Shown piece after piece: positions 28,716 through 36,702 of a DNA stretch of 64,000 nt. How positions within the stretch are numbered: the first letter of the stretch is position 1; each line of letters starts with the position of its first letter. The DNA lies in NCBI GenBank assembly GCA_021647315.1, contig JAKIUY010000007.1, positions 19,651-83,650 of the forward strand. The letters are read 5' to 3'. The translations under genes were made by a program, and so were the position numbers. Origin of the DNA: Victivallaceae bacterium (GTDB taxonomy: Bacteria > Verrucomicrobiota > Lentisphaeria > Victivallales > Victivallaceae). The notes beneath the pieces were generated by a model. That model was not told the DNA's origin and searched no databases. It saw only the letters and a list, made by a program, of their open reading frames with translations.

Positions 28716-28799
28716 TTTTCATAACTCACATTTTACGGCTAAGTAGAAAGGTGTGAGTTATGGTCATCATTTTTTTCGCTTGCTTTGTTTTTAACCGGT

Positions 28800-29294
28800 T
28801 TACAGGGTTTCAATTTTACGTTCAGTCGCTGTTTCGCCGCGGGCAATCATCTCATCACGCGCTTCTGCCCAAAAGTCAAGAATCGGTTGTGGCACTTCAG
28901 CATCCTGGAATTCCGCGTTAATAAAGGCATCAGTCATCCGACAGGCGAGTTCTTCAGTGACAACATCTTCGCCCATACAGAGGCAGTTTGCACCGTTGAC
29001 TTTGCGGATAAGTTCGGCGGTTTTCACCGACTCGCATGCACATGCTAAGACGCCGCTGAATTTATCTGCGCCGATAGCGGCGCCGGTGCCACTGCCGCAA
29101 CAGTTGATAGCCAGTTCAGCCTTGCCATCCTGCAAGGCCTTGGCTACCCGTTCACCAATTGAGGGATATTTGACAAATTTTTCAGCAGAGAAACAGCCGA
29201 CATCAATAATTTCATGCCCCTGTTTTTCCAAGTGATTTTTTACTGCATCTTTTAACTGCTTGCCTTTAACGGGGGCACCCATAATAACTTTCAT
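28800..29294 (-). CDS. Atypical RpiB/LacAB-family isomerase
   Basis: 164 residues. The RpiB fold is recognisable from EIIDVG, KYPSIGERVAKAL and CCGSGTGAAIGADK, which holds the catalytic cysteine of the ICGTGIG motif. However, the canonical N-terminal CDHAG (Asp and His contacting the sugar phosphate) is GAPVKGK, and the SRxHNxAN block reads RKVNGAN, losing its histidine. It probably isomerises an aldose to a ketose, but the substrate is likely not ribose 5-phosphate. It lies directly downstream of the transketolase subunits. AAGGA precedes the ATG. Confidence 0.8.
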   Translation of the reverse strand: MKVIMGAPVKGKQLKDAVKNHLEKQGHEIIDVGCFSAEKFVKYPSIGERVAKALQDGKAELAINCCGSGTGAAIGADKFSGVLACACESVKTAELIRKVNGANCLCMGEDVVTEELACRMTDAFINAEFQDAEVPQPILDFWAEARDEMIARGETATERKIETL

Positions 29295-29333
29295 AATCTA
29301 ATTTTCCTTATCAGGTGGCACCTGAAGGCAGAT

Positions 29334-29379
29334 GCCGCTTCAAACTCCGCTCCTGTGCCGCTTCAAACTCCGCTCCTGT
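29334..29379. repeat. 23-bp tandem duplication
   Basis: GCCGCTTCAAACTCCGCTCC plus TGT occurs twice in direct succession (29334-29356, 29357-29379) between the RpiB-like gene and the transketolase C subunit gene. Confidence 0.85.
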
Positions 29380-29513
29380 GTCGCTACGGAAGCGGAAGTA
29401 AAACCTCAACTCGTGCCAAAAAATGACCAGACTGCGACTAAGGGGATATTTTATTAATTCTATTCAGATGGCGACCGCCTTCGAGTTCAGTATTCAACCA
29501 ACCATCTAAATCA

Positions 29514-30455
29514 TCAACCATTAACCATTAACCTGCAGGCTTCTTTGACCTGTTCCGGTCCGAAACCGTGTTTATCGAACAGATATTGTTCAGTCGCGAC
29601 TTCTCCGAATTTATCCGGTACTCCGAGACGTTTTACCCTGGTCGGGCAATGTTCGCTCAGTACTTCACAGACCGCCCCACCGAGTCCGCCAATAATATTC
29701 TGATTTTCAACGACCACCACCGCATCGGTTTTTTGAGCTGATTTGATTAATGTTTCAGCGTCAAACGGTTTAATTGAAGGGTAATGCAGCAGTTCAACAT
29801 TAATACCTTCAGCCGCCAGTTCTTCAACCACCTGCGGGGTAAACTGGGTCATATAGCCGGTAGAAATTAAAGTTACGTCACTACCTTCACTGATTTTGAC
29901 TGCTTTGTTCGGATTAAACTCGTATGAGTCATTAAAAATTGGTTTCAGTGCCGGGCGGACTAATTGCATATAGGTAGGCTGTTCGTCATGCGCCATATAG
30001 TGCATCATTGATTTTAATTCATAAACATCACATGGACTGTAAACATGCAGATTAGGCATTGTCCGCATAATCGCCAGATCCTGAAAACACATATGCGTGC
30101 CGCCGTTCGGCCCCTGAGTAATGCCCGGTGCGGTACCGATAATCTTCACATTATTATTGGCATAGGCACAGCTGATGGTCACCTGGTCATAGACTCGACG
30201 TGAGGCAAAACAACTGAAGGTAGCGCAGAAAGGAATTTTGCCCTCTTTAGCCAGACCGGCACTGACGCTGACCATATTAGCTTCTGCTACCCCGCAGTTA
30301 ATAAAGTTTTCGGGATGTTTGTTGATCACCTCCGGGTTAGTACCGGAAGCCTTGCTCAAATCTGCTTCGACGCAGACCACATTACTATTTTCTTCAATCA
30401 GCTCATTCAGCGTTTCCGCATAAACAGCTCGCATCTCTTTTTCATGTAATTTCAT
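29514..30455 (-). CDS. Transketolase, C-terminal subunit
   Basis: 313 residues. It carries the pyrimidine-binding and C-terminal domains of a two-gene transketolase: NCGVAEANMVSVSAGLAKEGKIPFCATFSCFASRRVYDQV holds the catalytic Glu that activates thiamine diphosphate, GITQGPNGGTHMCFQDLAIMR follows, and the last third is the Rossmann-like C-terminal domain (VVVENQNIIGGLGGAVCEVL). It works with the N-terminal subunit encoded just upstream (120-bp gap). Split transketolases of this type occur in pentose and sulfosugar catabolic clusters. Confidence 0.92.
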   Translation of the reverse strand: MKLHEKEMRAVYAETLNELIEENSNVVCVEADLSKASGTNPEVINKHPENFINCGVAEANMVSVSAGLAKEGKIPFCATFSCFASRRVYDQVTISCAYANNNVKIIGTAPGITQGPNGGTHMCFQDLAIMRTMPNLHVYSPCDVYELKSMMHYMAHDEQPTYMQLVRPALKPIFNDSYEFNPNKAVKISEGSDVTLISTGYMTQFTPQVVEELAAEGINVELLHYPSIKPFDAETLIKSAQKTDAVVVVENQNIIGGLGGAVCEVLSEHCPTRVKRLGVPDKFGEVATEQYLFDKHGFGPEQVKEACRLMVNG

Positions 30456-30486
30456 TATTTTTTATTCCTTAATTTTTTCAGTCTTC

Positions 30487-30575
30487 AGTTTTTAGCTTTT
30501 AACTCCCCAATTTTGCATTCTGCACTCCTAGCTCCTAGCTCCCAAATTCTGCACTCTGCACTCATAATTCTGAAT
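30487..30575. repeat. Text-like short repeats between transketolase genes
   Basis: Made of units like CTCCTAGCTCCTAGCTCC and TTCTGCACTCTGCACTC. On the gene strand they read GGAGCTAGGAGCTAGGAG, purine-rich and Shine-Dalgarno-like. Similar runs lie at 31522-31549 and 34451-34477. Confidence 0.7.
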
Positions 30576-31430
30576 TCAGTAGGGTAGTTCGACCTTTTTA
30601 CCACTTAAACCATCCATAAACTTCTGATAGGCGGCGGCATCGGGAACTTTAATATTATGACTACCCGCAGTATTTTCCAGCATCGGCAGACCTTTGGCTT
30701 TAATAGTATGGGCAATAATCATTGATGGTTTGCCGGTTACTGCTTTAGCCTTATTTACAGTAGCATAAATATCATTCCAGTCATGACCGTCCATTTCAAA
30801 AACCTCCCAGCCGAACGCCCGCCATTTATCCGTTAAAGGTTCAAGTCCCATCACCTCCTGAGTCGTACCGTCAATCTGCAATTTATTATAATCACAGATA
30901 GTTACCAGATTATCCAGTTTATGATGCGCCGCGAACATTCCTGCTTCCCAGACTTGACCTTCATTACTTTCACCATCACCGATGATGCAGAATACATGAT
31001 GGTTTTCACCATTCATTTTTCCTGCCAGTGCCACGCCGCAGGCACATGAAAAACCCTGGCCGAGCGAGCCGGTACTCATATCAACGCCCGGGGTCTGGAT
31101 CTGATCCATGTGGCTGGGGAGACGGGTACCGTTCTCATTCAATGTCGGCAACCAGCTTTTCGGAAAAAAACCTTTGTAGGCAAGAGCAGCGTAGGCGACT
31201 GGGCCAGCGTGCCCTTTGGAGATGATAAAACGATCCCGTTCAGCCATTAACGGATTTTTAGGGTCGACATTCATCACCCGATAATAGAGCGTAATAACCG
31301 TTTCAACTAGAGACAGTGCTCCACCGACATGGCCGGAACCTGAACGGCAGATAATATCCGTAATGACCGCTCTGAATTCATTAGCTAGCGCGTCGAACTC
31401 TTCATGGTTAAATTCTACATTTGCATTCAT
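30576..31430 (-). CDS. Transketolase, N-terminal (thiamine diphosphate-binding) subunit
   Basis: 284 residues. GSGHVGGALSLVETVITLYY, FIISKGHAGPVAYAALA, STGSLGQGFSCACGVALAGK and the thiamine diphosphate-Mg motif IIGDGESNEGQVWEA are all present, together with DYNKLQIDG. With the C subunit it transfers two-carbon ketol units between ketoses and aldoses. AAGGAAAAG precedes the ATG. In this cluster it is flanked by a TauE/SafE exporter and the transketolase C subunit. Confidence 0.93.
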   Translation of the reverse strand: MNANVEFNHEEFDALANEFRAVITDIICRSGSGHVGGALSLVETVITLYYRVMNVDPKNPLMAERDRFIISKGHAGPVAYAALAYKGFFPKSWLPTLNENGTRLPSHMDQIQTPGVDMSTGSLGQGFSCACGVALAGKMNGENHHVFCIIGDGESNEGQVWEAGMFAAHHKLDNLVTICDYNKLQIDGTTQEVMGLEPLTDKWRAFGWEVFEMDGHDWNDIYATVNKAKAVTGKPSMIIAHTIKAKGLPMLENTAGSHNIKVPDAAAYQKFMDGLSGKKVELPY

Positions 31431-31521
31431 TTTTCTTTTCCTTTTTTCTTTTCCTTTTTATTACCGTAGCAACGAGGAGCACCTACCGGTGCATTGCCTG
31501 CTGCCACGGGTATTAACTTCC

Positions 31522-31549
31522 AACTCCTAGCTCCTAACTCCTAACTCCT
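31522..31549. repeat. Text-like tandem repeat overlapping the exporter gene end
   Basis: CAACTCCTAGCTCCTAACTCCTAACTCC. It supplies the last codons and the stop (TAG) of the TauE-like gene, which suggests that the repeat replaced the original 3' end. Confidence 0.7.
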
Positions 31550-32314
31550 TAACACCGAGTATAACATCACCAACCCTGAACCGAAGAGAATGATGTAAAC
31601 CATTATTCTGAAATAATATTCATTAACTTTATGGTGCAGGTAATCGCCCAGCAACATGCCACCGACTAAAAATGGCAGAGACCAACCGGTATAACGCATA
31701 ATATCAGCCTCCCAAATAGCACCGGTAATCAGCCACTGAACAATTAAAACCGTATTCAAAGTGAACCATAATAGACATAATGTCACTCTGAACAGGGTTT
31801 TATCTGTCAATGCCTTGGATGCATAGATAACGACAAAAGGGCCGCCGGTACCGAATGCTCCATGAATAACTCCGCCGAGGAACAGTACACCGCGCATTAG
31901 TACTGATTTAGCCGGTACACGATGCTGACTACCGGCAATAATATGCTGTCGGCTTTTCAGGGTTTTATAGAACCCATGCAGTCCGACTGCCACCATAAAC
32001 AGTGCCAAAATTGCTTTCAGCCCCCGTGCCGGCAGATAGTCAAAAATCATCATTCCAACCGGCAGTCCGATACCAACATGCAGGACAATAAACCTTAGCT
32101 CTCTCCAACTGATTTTCCGCCATGAACGAATAATAATATAACCAGCCAACAACCAGGCTAAAATCACCAGTACCGGCACTGCCGTTTTAATCCCCAGCAG
32201 CATAATAATAAATGGCAGAGCCAGCACGGTACAGCCGAAACCGGTAATACCTTCCAGGCAATGAGTAATCAACACAATTACTCCAACCATAATGATTTTT
32301 GTTGTCTCATTCAT
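31541..32314 (-). CDS. TauE/SafE-family anion exporter
   Basis: 257 residues, about eight predicted membrane helices. The family pattern LEGITGFGCTVLALPFIIMLLG appears near the N-terminus and is echoed in GVIHGAFGTGGPFVVIYASKAL. Characterised or predicted members export sulfite, sulfoacetate or other organosulfonates. Location inside a transketolase / isomerase / alcohol dehydrogenase cluster makes it a candidate exporter of an acidic end product such as a C2 or C3 sulfonate. The final residues are encoded by a repeat. Confidence 0.88.
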   Translation of the reverse strand: MNETTKIIMVGVIVLITHCLEGITGFGCTVLALPFIIMLLGIKTAVPVLVILAWLLAGYIIIRSWRKISWRELRFIVLHVGIGLPVGMMIFDYLPARGLKAILALFMVAVGLHGFYKTLKSRQHIIAGSQHRVPAKSVLMRGVLFLGGVIHGAFGTGGPFVVIYASKALTDKTLFRVTLCLLWFTLNTVLIVQWLITGAIWEADIMRYTGWSLPFLVGGMLLGDYLHHKVNEYYFRIMVYIILFGSGLVMLYSVLRS

Positions 32315-32372
32315 AAATTTTCCAGTATGACGTGTGTTCCTCCGCGTCTTTTTGACAGCCTGAAAGTTAGAA

Positions 32373-32395
32373 TGACGGTTGTTCCTGAACCGTCA
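32373..32395 (-). terminator. Hairpin between alcohol dehydrogenase and exporter genes
   Basis: TGACGGTT-gttcctg-AACCGTCA, an 8-bp perfect stem without a clear T-tract. It may attenuate or protect the mRNA rather than terminate it. Confidence 0.35.
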
Positions 32396-32435
32396 CCATA
32401 TATTTTCTTTACACAAGCGGGACGCTTATGCTACA

Positions 32436-33545
32436 TTATGCCAGCTCCGCATATATTTTTGCCAAATCTTCTTTAGTCACCTCTTTCGGGTTATTATTCA
32501 TTAACGGATGAAAACTCTCTTCAATTAACTGTTTAATATCTGAATTTTCAATCCCAGCCTCTTTTAATGTAAGCGGCAAGCCGCCAAGCTGTTTTAAGTC
32601 GGTAATTGCAGCCGTCATTGTTGCAATATCATTGAAATCACAGTATACCGCAAACTGTTCCATTCGTCCATTCATGTATGGGGTGTTCAATCTAATCGCC
32701 CCCTCCATTGTCAATGCACAGGCAACGCCATGCGGTAGATGAAAGCGATTTGACAGCGGGAATGAACAGGCATGGATAATGGCATTTTTAGGTAGTTGGA
32801 ATGCCATGCCAGCTAATAATGCTGCGTAAGCCAAAGCATCACGACCAGTTTTGTCATCAGGATTATTCAGCACATTGGCTAAGTTGGCAAAAATCATTTT
32901 ACCGGCTTCCAAAGCCAATGTATCACAAATCGGCTGATGATTTTTTGACCAGTAACCTTCAATTGCATGGCTTAACGCATCCAGTGCGGTTGCGGCGGTA
33001 ACTTTGAGCGGCACAGAACAGCTCAGAGCTGAGTCGACAACCGCAATCACTGGATATAATGCTTCCGCGGCAATCGGCCCTTTGAAGTTTTTTTCAACAT
33101 CATCAAGCACGGCAAACGGAGTTACCTCAGAACCGGTACCGGCGGTTGTCGGTACTGCAATCACCGGCAGGTGCTCATTGCCTAACTTAGCACCGCCAGA
33201 ATGAAATTTGCGGATACTCTGCTCGGTTGTTTTTGCCAGACATGATGCGGCTTTGGCGCAGTCAATTGAGCTCCCTCCGCCTAAAGCAATAATAACCTCG
33301 ATTTTTTCTGCACGAATCACAGCAGTCAATGCATCAACATTGGCAACTGTCGGGTTGGGTTGTACTTCAGCGAATAGCAGGGCATTGTTCAGGTTCGCGA
33401 TAATCCCGCCTGTCAATGGCAGTTCAGCCAGCACGTTGTCCGTTACGATAATTTTACGTTTGCCCAGAGTGTCAGCAATTCCATTAAGCCTGTTTGTCGA
33501 TCCTGAACCGAATATCACCTCGGTCGGTAATTTAAATTTCCACAT
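32436..33545 (-). CDS. Iron-containing alcohol dehydrogenase
   Basis: About 369 residues from the ATG at 33545 (MWKFKLPTEVIFGSGS); an in-frame upstream start at 33608 would lie deep in the previous gene. NAD(P) binding is shown by ALGGGSSIDCAKAASCL. Metal ligands lie in TALDALSHAIEGYWSKN and in KNAIIHACSFPLSNRFHLPHGVACA. It would reduce an aldehyde to an alcohol or the reverse. In a transketolase-type sulfosugar pathway the equivalent step reduces sulfoacetaldehyde to isethionate. Its start overlaps the end of the EamA transporter gene by 14 bp. Confidence 0.92.
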   Translation of the reverse strand: MWKFKLPTEVIFGSGSTNRLNGIADTLGKRKIIVTDNVLAELPLTGGIIANLNNALLFAEVQPNPTVANVDALTAVIRAEKIEVIIALGGGSSIDCAKAASCLAKTTEQSIRKFHSGGAKLGNEHLPVIAVPTTAGTGSEVTPFAVLDDVEKNFKGPIAAEALYPVIAVVDSALSCSVPLKVTAATALDALSHAIEGYWSKNHQPICDTLALEAGKMIFANLANVLNNPDDKTGRDALAYAALLAGMAFQLPKNAIIHACSFPLSNRFHLPHGVACALTMEGAIRLNTPYMNGRMEQFAVYCDFNDIATMTAAITDLKQLGGLPLTLKEAGIENSDIKQLIEESFHPLMNNNPKEVTKEDLAKIYAELA

Positions 33546-34449
33546 ATTTCTTTGTTCTCTTTTTTTGTAAATTAAAATTAATTTTATTGTTAAATATGAT
33601 AATACCACCTGCGCCCAGCAAAATGAAAATGCCGCCTGAAAATTCTGCCAAATTTATTGTGGCGTTAAATACAATATAGCCTATGAACGCGACCAATACC
33701 GGAACCATTAAAGTCAACAGGCGGACTTCCCAGACCGGAAATAATTTTAAACTTTTATAATACCCGATAAAAAAGATAAATGAACACCCCCCGCACAGTG
33801 CCAGCAGTCCGACTGTCCGGTAATCACAGCCGGTAAAAAAGTTTCCCGGTTGATAAAAAAACTGGATGACGATAAAAATAAAACTGTTAATAAGGCAATT
33901 TCCCAGTGCCAATGTCGCTCCGCTGACATCCTTCATCGAATGCTTAATGATAAAAGCATTCAGACTTAATAAAAAAGCACTTCCCAGAATCATATAATCA
34001 CCACTGTTGCCGAATTTAACCTGCCCGAATTGCTGCCTCAACAGCAAAAACAGACCGAAAAGAATCAGTGGAACAAACAATAGGGCACGTTTTCTGATTT
34101 TCTCATGAAAAACTGCAACCGCCAGCACCAATGAAAATAATATATCGGTTCGTCCCAATACCGCGGCATTAGCGACCGCAGTTGCGCCGGTGCCGGAAAT
34201 CCATAAAATATTACATCCCGTACCAATTATACCAATCAGCACTATTTTACTGAGATTACCGCTGATTTGCGTTGCGCTCTGCGATTGCTGATGCGTAAAT
34301 AAAATAAAACCATAGAGGCAAATTGCCGCAGTCACAAAAATTATGGCTCCACTCAACAACGGTGACACCTGTTGCGCTACAGCTTTGATCAAAATGTATT
34401 CAAAGCTCCAAGCCACAACCGCCAATGCAATGTAAAGATAATTTTTCAA
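33532..34449 (-). CDS. EamA/DMT-family transporter
   Basis: 305 residues with about ten hydrophobic helices arranged as two EamA repeats (LYIALAVVAWSFEYILIKAVA..., and DYMILGSAFLLSLNAFIIKHSMKDVSGATLALGN...). The C-terminus is cytosolic and basic. It starts with TTG at 34447-34449, with GGAG 7 bp upstream supplied by text-like repeat DNA. Members move metabolites across the inner membrane; this one may import or export a compound of the surrounding pathway. Confidence 0.87.
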   Translation of the reverse strand: MKNYLYIALAVVAWSFEYILIKAVAQQVSPLLSGAIIFVTAAICLYGFILFTHQQSQSATQISGNLSKIVLIGIIGTGCNILWISGTGATAVANAAVLGRTDILFSLVLAVAVFHEKIRKRALLFVPLILFGLFLLLRQQFGQVKFGNSGDYMILGSAFLLSLNAFIIKHSMKDVSGATLALGNCLINSFIFIVIQFFYQPGNFFTGCDYRTVGLLALCGGCSFIFFIGYYKSLKLFPVWEVRLLTLMVPVLVAFIGYIVFNATINLAEFSGGIFILLGAGGIIIFNNKINFNLQKKRTKKYVEI

Positions 34450-34477
34450 TTCCTAGCTCCTAGCTTCTAAATTCTGC

Positions 34478-34552
34478 ATTCATAATTCATAATTCATAAT
34501 TCATAATTCATAATTCATAATTCATAATTCATAATTCATAATTCATAATTCA
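34478..34552. repeat. 7-bp tandem repeat (ATAATTC), about 10.5 copies
   Basis: An uninterrupted heptanucleotide run filling most of the aldolase-transporter gap. Its right end includes the stop codon of the aldolase gene. Such a run can change length by slippage and would alter intercistronic spacing. Confidence 0.9.
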
Positions 34553-35452
34553 AGCCCCCCCTTTCCCATCAGCGCCGAGTGCTAAAATAATCTCTTGCAT
34601 ATCAGCCTTCAGACGATTTTTAACTTCACGCATAATTTTCCAGGCATGCCATAGATGTTCCATCTCGTCAGTCAGTTCATTGAAATATTTTATATAATTG
34701 AAACGGAACGGTTCACCGAAATTAACTTTACTCATACCGCCTTTGACTAACTTTGTCACATCTTCAAGTGAGATACCGCAGGTACCGTGTTGAACCAGTG
34801 GAATATCCAATTCAGCACGCAGTTGGCTTAAAAGTTCAAAATCAATTTCAGTCTGTTGCTGATAGACGCCATGCGTGGTGCCGACTGAAACCGCTAACAT
34901 ATCAACATCAACCGCTGCGACAAAACGCTTTGCTTCGCATAATTCAGTTTTTACCGGCTTGATCTCAGGTTTTAACGCTACCGGTATTCTGCCGATAAGT
35001 TGCTCTTTTTTAGGTTCATTACCTTTGACATAACCAACTTCAGCTTCAATCGATACACCTAATATTTGAGCAGCAGCAACCACCTGTTTGGTTTTGGCAA
35101 TATTTTCTTCCAGTGGATCATGCGATGCATCAAACATAAATGAGGTGAAACCGGCCTGCATGGCCTGCAACGCGGTATCATAACTGTGTCCATGATCAAC
35201 CTGAAGCGCGACTGGAATAGTGATATTCAGTTCGTCACAGAGTAATTCGGCCATTTTGACAAAATATCTGAATCCACGATATTCAAGATTGGGTTCATAG
35301 GCCTGGAGAATCAATGGAGCCTGTAACGCCTGGGCCGCTTCCAGTGCCGCCCTAGCAATGTCATAGGTCGCACCATTGGCGTTCAGTGCCGGCACCGCGT
35401 AACCATTTGCCATCGCATCCTGCACCAGTGGTCTCGCATTTACAAATTTCAT
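34550..35452 (-). CDS. Class II ketose-bisphosphate aldolase
   Basis: 300 residues. The zinc-binding QVDHGHSYD (Asp86, His87), EAEVGYVKG, VSVGTTHGVY and VQHGTCGIS motifs identify a class II fructose/tagatose-bisphosphate-type aldolase. Length suits the shorter GatY/KbaY branch. It would cleave a ketose phosphate, or a related sugar, into two three-carbon parts. No sugar kinase lies nearby to make a bisphosphate. AAGGA precedes the ATG; it follows NagB-like gene 2 by 89 bp. Confidence 0.88.
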   Translation of the reverse strand: MKFVNARPLVQDAMANGYAVPALNANGATYDIARAALEAAQALQAPLILQAYEPNLEYRGFRYFVKMAELLCDELNITIPVALQVDHGHSYDTALQAMQAGFTSFMFDASHDPLEENIAKTKQVVAAAQILGVSIEAEVGYVKGNEPKKEQLIGRIPVALKPEIKPVKTELCEAKRFVAAVDVDMLAVSVGTTHGVYQQQTEIDFELLSQLRAELDIPLVQHGTCGISLEDVTKLVKGGMSKVNFGEPFRFNYIKYFNELTDEMEHLWHAWKIMREVKNRLKADMQEIILALGADGKGGA

Positions 35453-35541
35453 TCTAATATATCCTTAATTTATGTCAACGAATTTATCGAATTAGACGAA
35501 TATTTATCTGTTAATTTCCACTCAATCTGAATTTACAAAGC

Positions 35542-36396
35542 CTACTCTTCGCCCGTTGCTTGTGCTGTATTAATCAGCGGCACTTCAGCCGCAAGTTCAG
35601 TCATGGTAACTTCAAGGTTGGCATGTTCCTGTAACAGTGAGCCCGGAAAATTCTGCGTAACCGGTCCCAGTAATGCACGACGCCATAATCCGGCGTGCCA
35701 GTTGCGCATGAAAGTCAGATGAAACTTTTTGCTTTTCAGCATTTCGTACATGCCAATGGTGATTGCACGACTAGGCAGTATGGCAGCATTACCGTTTGTG
35801 CCCCCCATCAACATCTGTGCGGTAGACATCGGCGAATTGGTTACGACTCTGGTCTTGCAGTTTTTAAAACTCTCCAGATCATCCGGTTCACCAAGCATGA
35901 CCGGTGGGTCATTGAATGCCACATGACCGGTAATGCCAAATCCAGCCCAGCAGATATCAGCACCGCCGATTTCATCAATCAGTTCAGTAATCTTTCCCGG
36001 AGCTTCCGGGTCAGGGAAAATAATATTTTCCGGCAAAGGACGATCAGCTTCAGGCAGCAGGTTAAAAAAAGTTTCATTCATAAACTTTTTAAAACTTAAA
36101 GGATGAGACTCTGGAATAGGGCAATCATTATCATCCAGATACTCATCCATATTTACTGTACGCAAATTGTGACAGTTCATCCCGCGCCGTTTCAGTTCGG
36201 CAATAAAAAAACTGTAATCCAATGGACCAACCGGGCAGATAACCGTTAACAGTTCCCCTAGCTTTTGCTTCTTAGCCAATAAATCGCAGAATTCTATAGC
36301 TATTTTTTTATTAAGTTCAGCGACATCCGCTACAATTTTTACCTTTTTTCGCAAGTCGTCGTTGAGATCAGTTGCCATCATTTCATAAATATTCAT
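35542..36396 (-). CDS. Divergent NagB-like (glucosamine-6-phosphate isomerase fold) protein 2
   Basis: 284 residues. NMDEYL (Asp84), SHPLSFKKFM and GFGITGHVAFNDP (152-164) show the NagB fold. As in the paralogue at 27653-28504, the GG(T/S)P phosphate loop is replaced, here by PVGPLD (55-60), the catalytic Asp before GH is Thr156, and the Glu of FNEP is Asp163. It is unlikely to be an ordinary glucosamine-6-phosphate deaminase. It is the first gene of the long minus-strand cluster, with its own promoter and an operator-like inverted repeat. GGAGG precedes the ATG. Confidence 0.8.
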   Translation of the reverse strand: MNIYEMMATDLNDDLRKKVKIVADVAELNKKIAIEFCDLLAKKQKLGELLTVICPVGPLDYSFFIAELKRRGMNCHNLRTVNMDEYLDDNDCPIPESHPLSFKKFMNETFFNLLPEADRPLPENIIFPDPEAPGKITELIDEIGGADICWAGFGITGHVAFNDPPVMLGEPDDLESFKNCKTRVVTNSPMSTAQMLMGGTNGNAAILPSRAITIGMYEMLKSKKFHLTFMRNWHAGLWRRALLGPVTQNFPGSLLQEHANLEVTMTELAAEVPLINTAQATGEE

Positions 36397-36470
36397 GAAT
36401 AATCCTCCAATGATACTGTTAGTGCCAAGGTAAAATGGATTTTATACCTAAGCACTTAGTTATTTCGTTT

Positions 36471-36530
36471 ATTTAATTTGCTTTCAAATAAATATAATCA
36501 CAACTTGTTTACTTTGCAAGCAAATTAAAT
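36471..36530. promoter_or_regulatory. Promoter plus 13-bp inverted-repeat operator between cluster and ROK regulator
   Basis: ATTTAATTTGCTT (36471-36483) and AAGCAAATTAAAT (36518-36530) are exact inverted repeats with a 34-bp gap. Between and over them a minus-strand promoter reads TTGCAA (36514-36519), 17 bp, TATATT (36491-36496). Binding of a dimeric regulator to both arms would cover this promoter. The divergent ROK gene is the obvious candidate regulator. Confidence 0.7.
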
Positions 36531-36702
36531 AGATAAATGAAAATATTTTACCGCTTGCAATTCAAGTCAGGTATTGTTATGTTAGCAATGACAGTTGAAT
36601 AGCAATTAAATTTATTATTTTTATATATACAATAAAGTAATTACAAAAGTCGCATACAGTGGGTTTTTGATTTTGAAGCGGTCTTTTCTAACAGGAGAAA
36701 AC

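Noticed and set aside
34478..34552. ATAATTC run considered as a CRISPR or origin iteron
   Set aside because: Heptamers without spacers, located between operon genes, no DnaA boxes or replication genes nearby.
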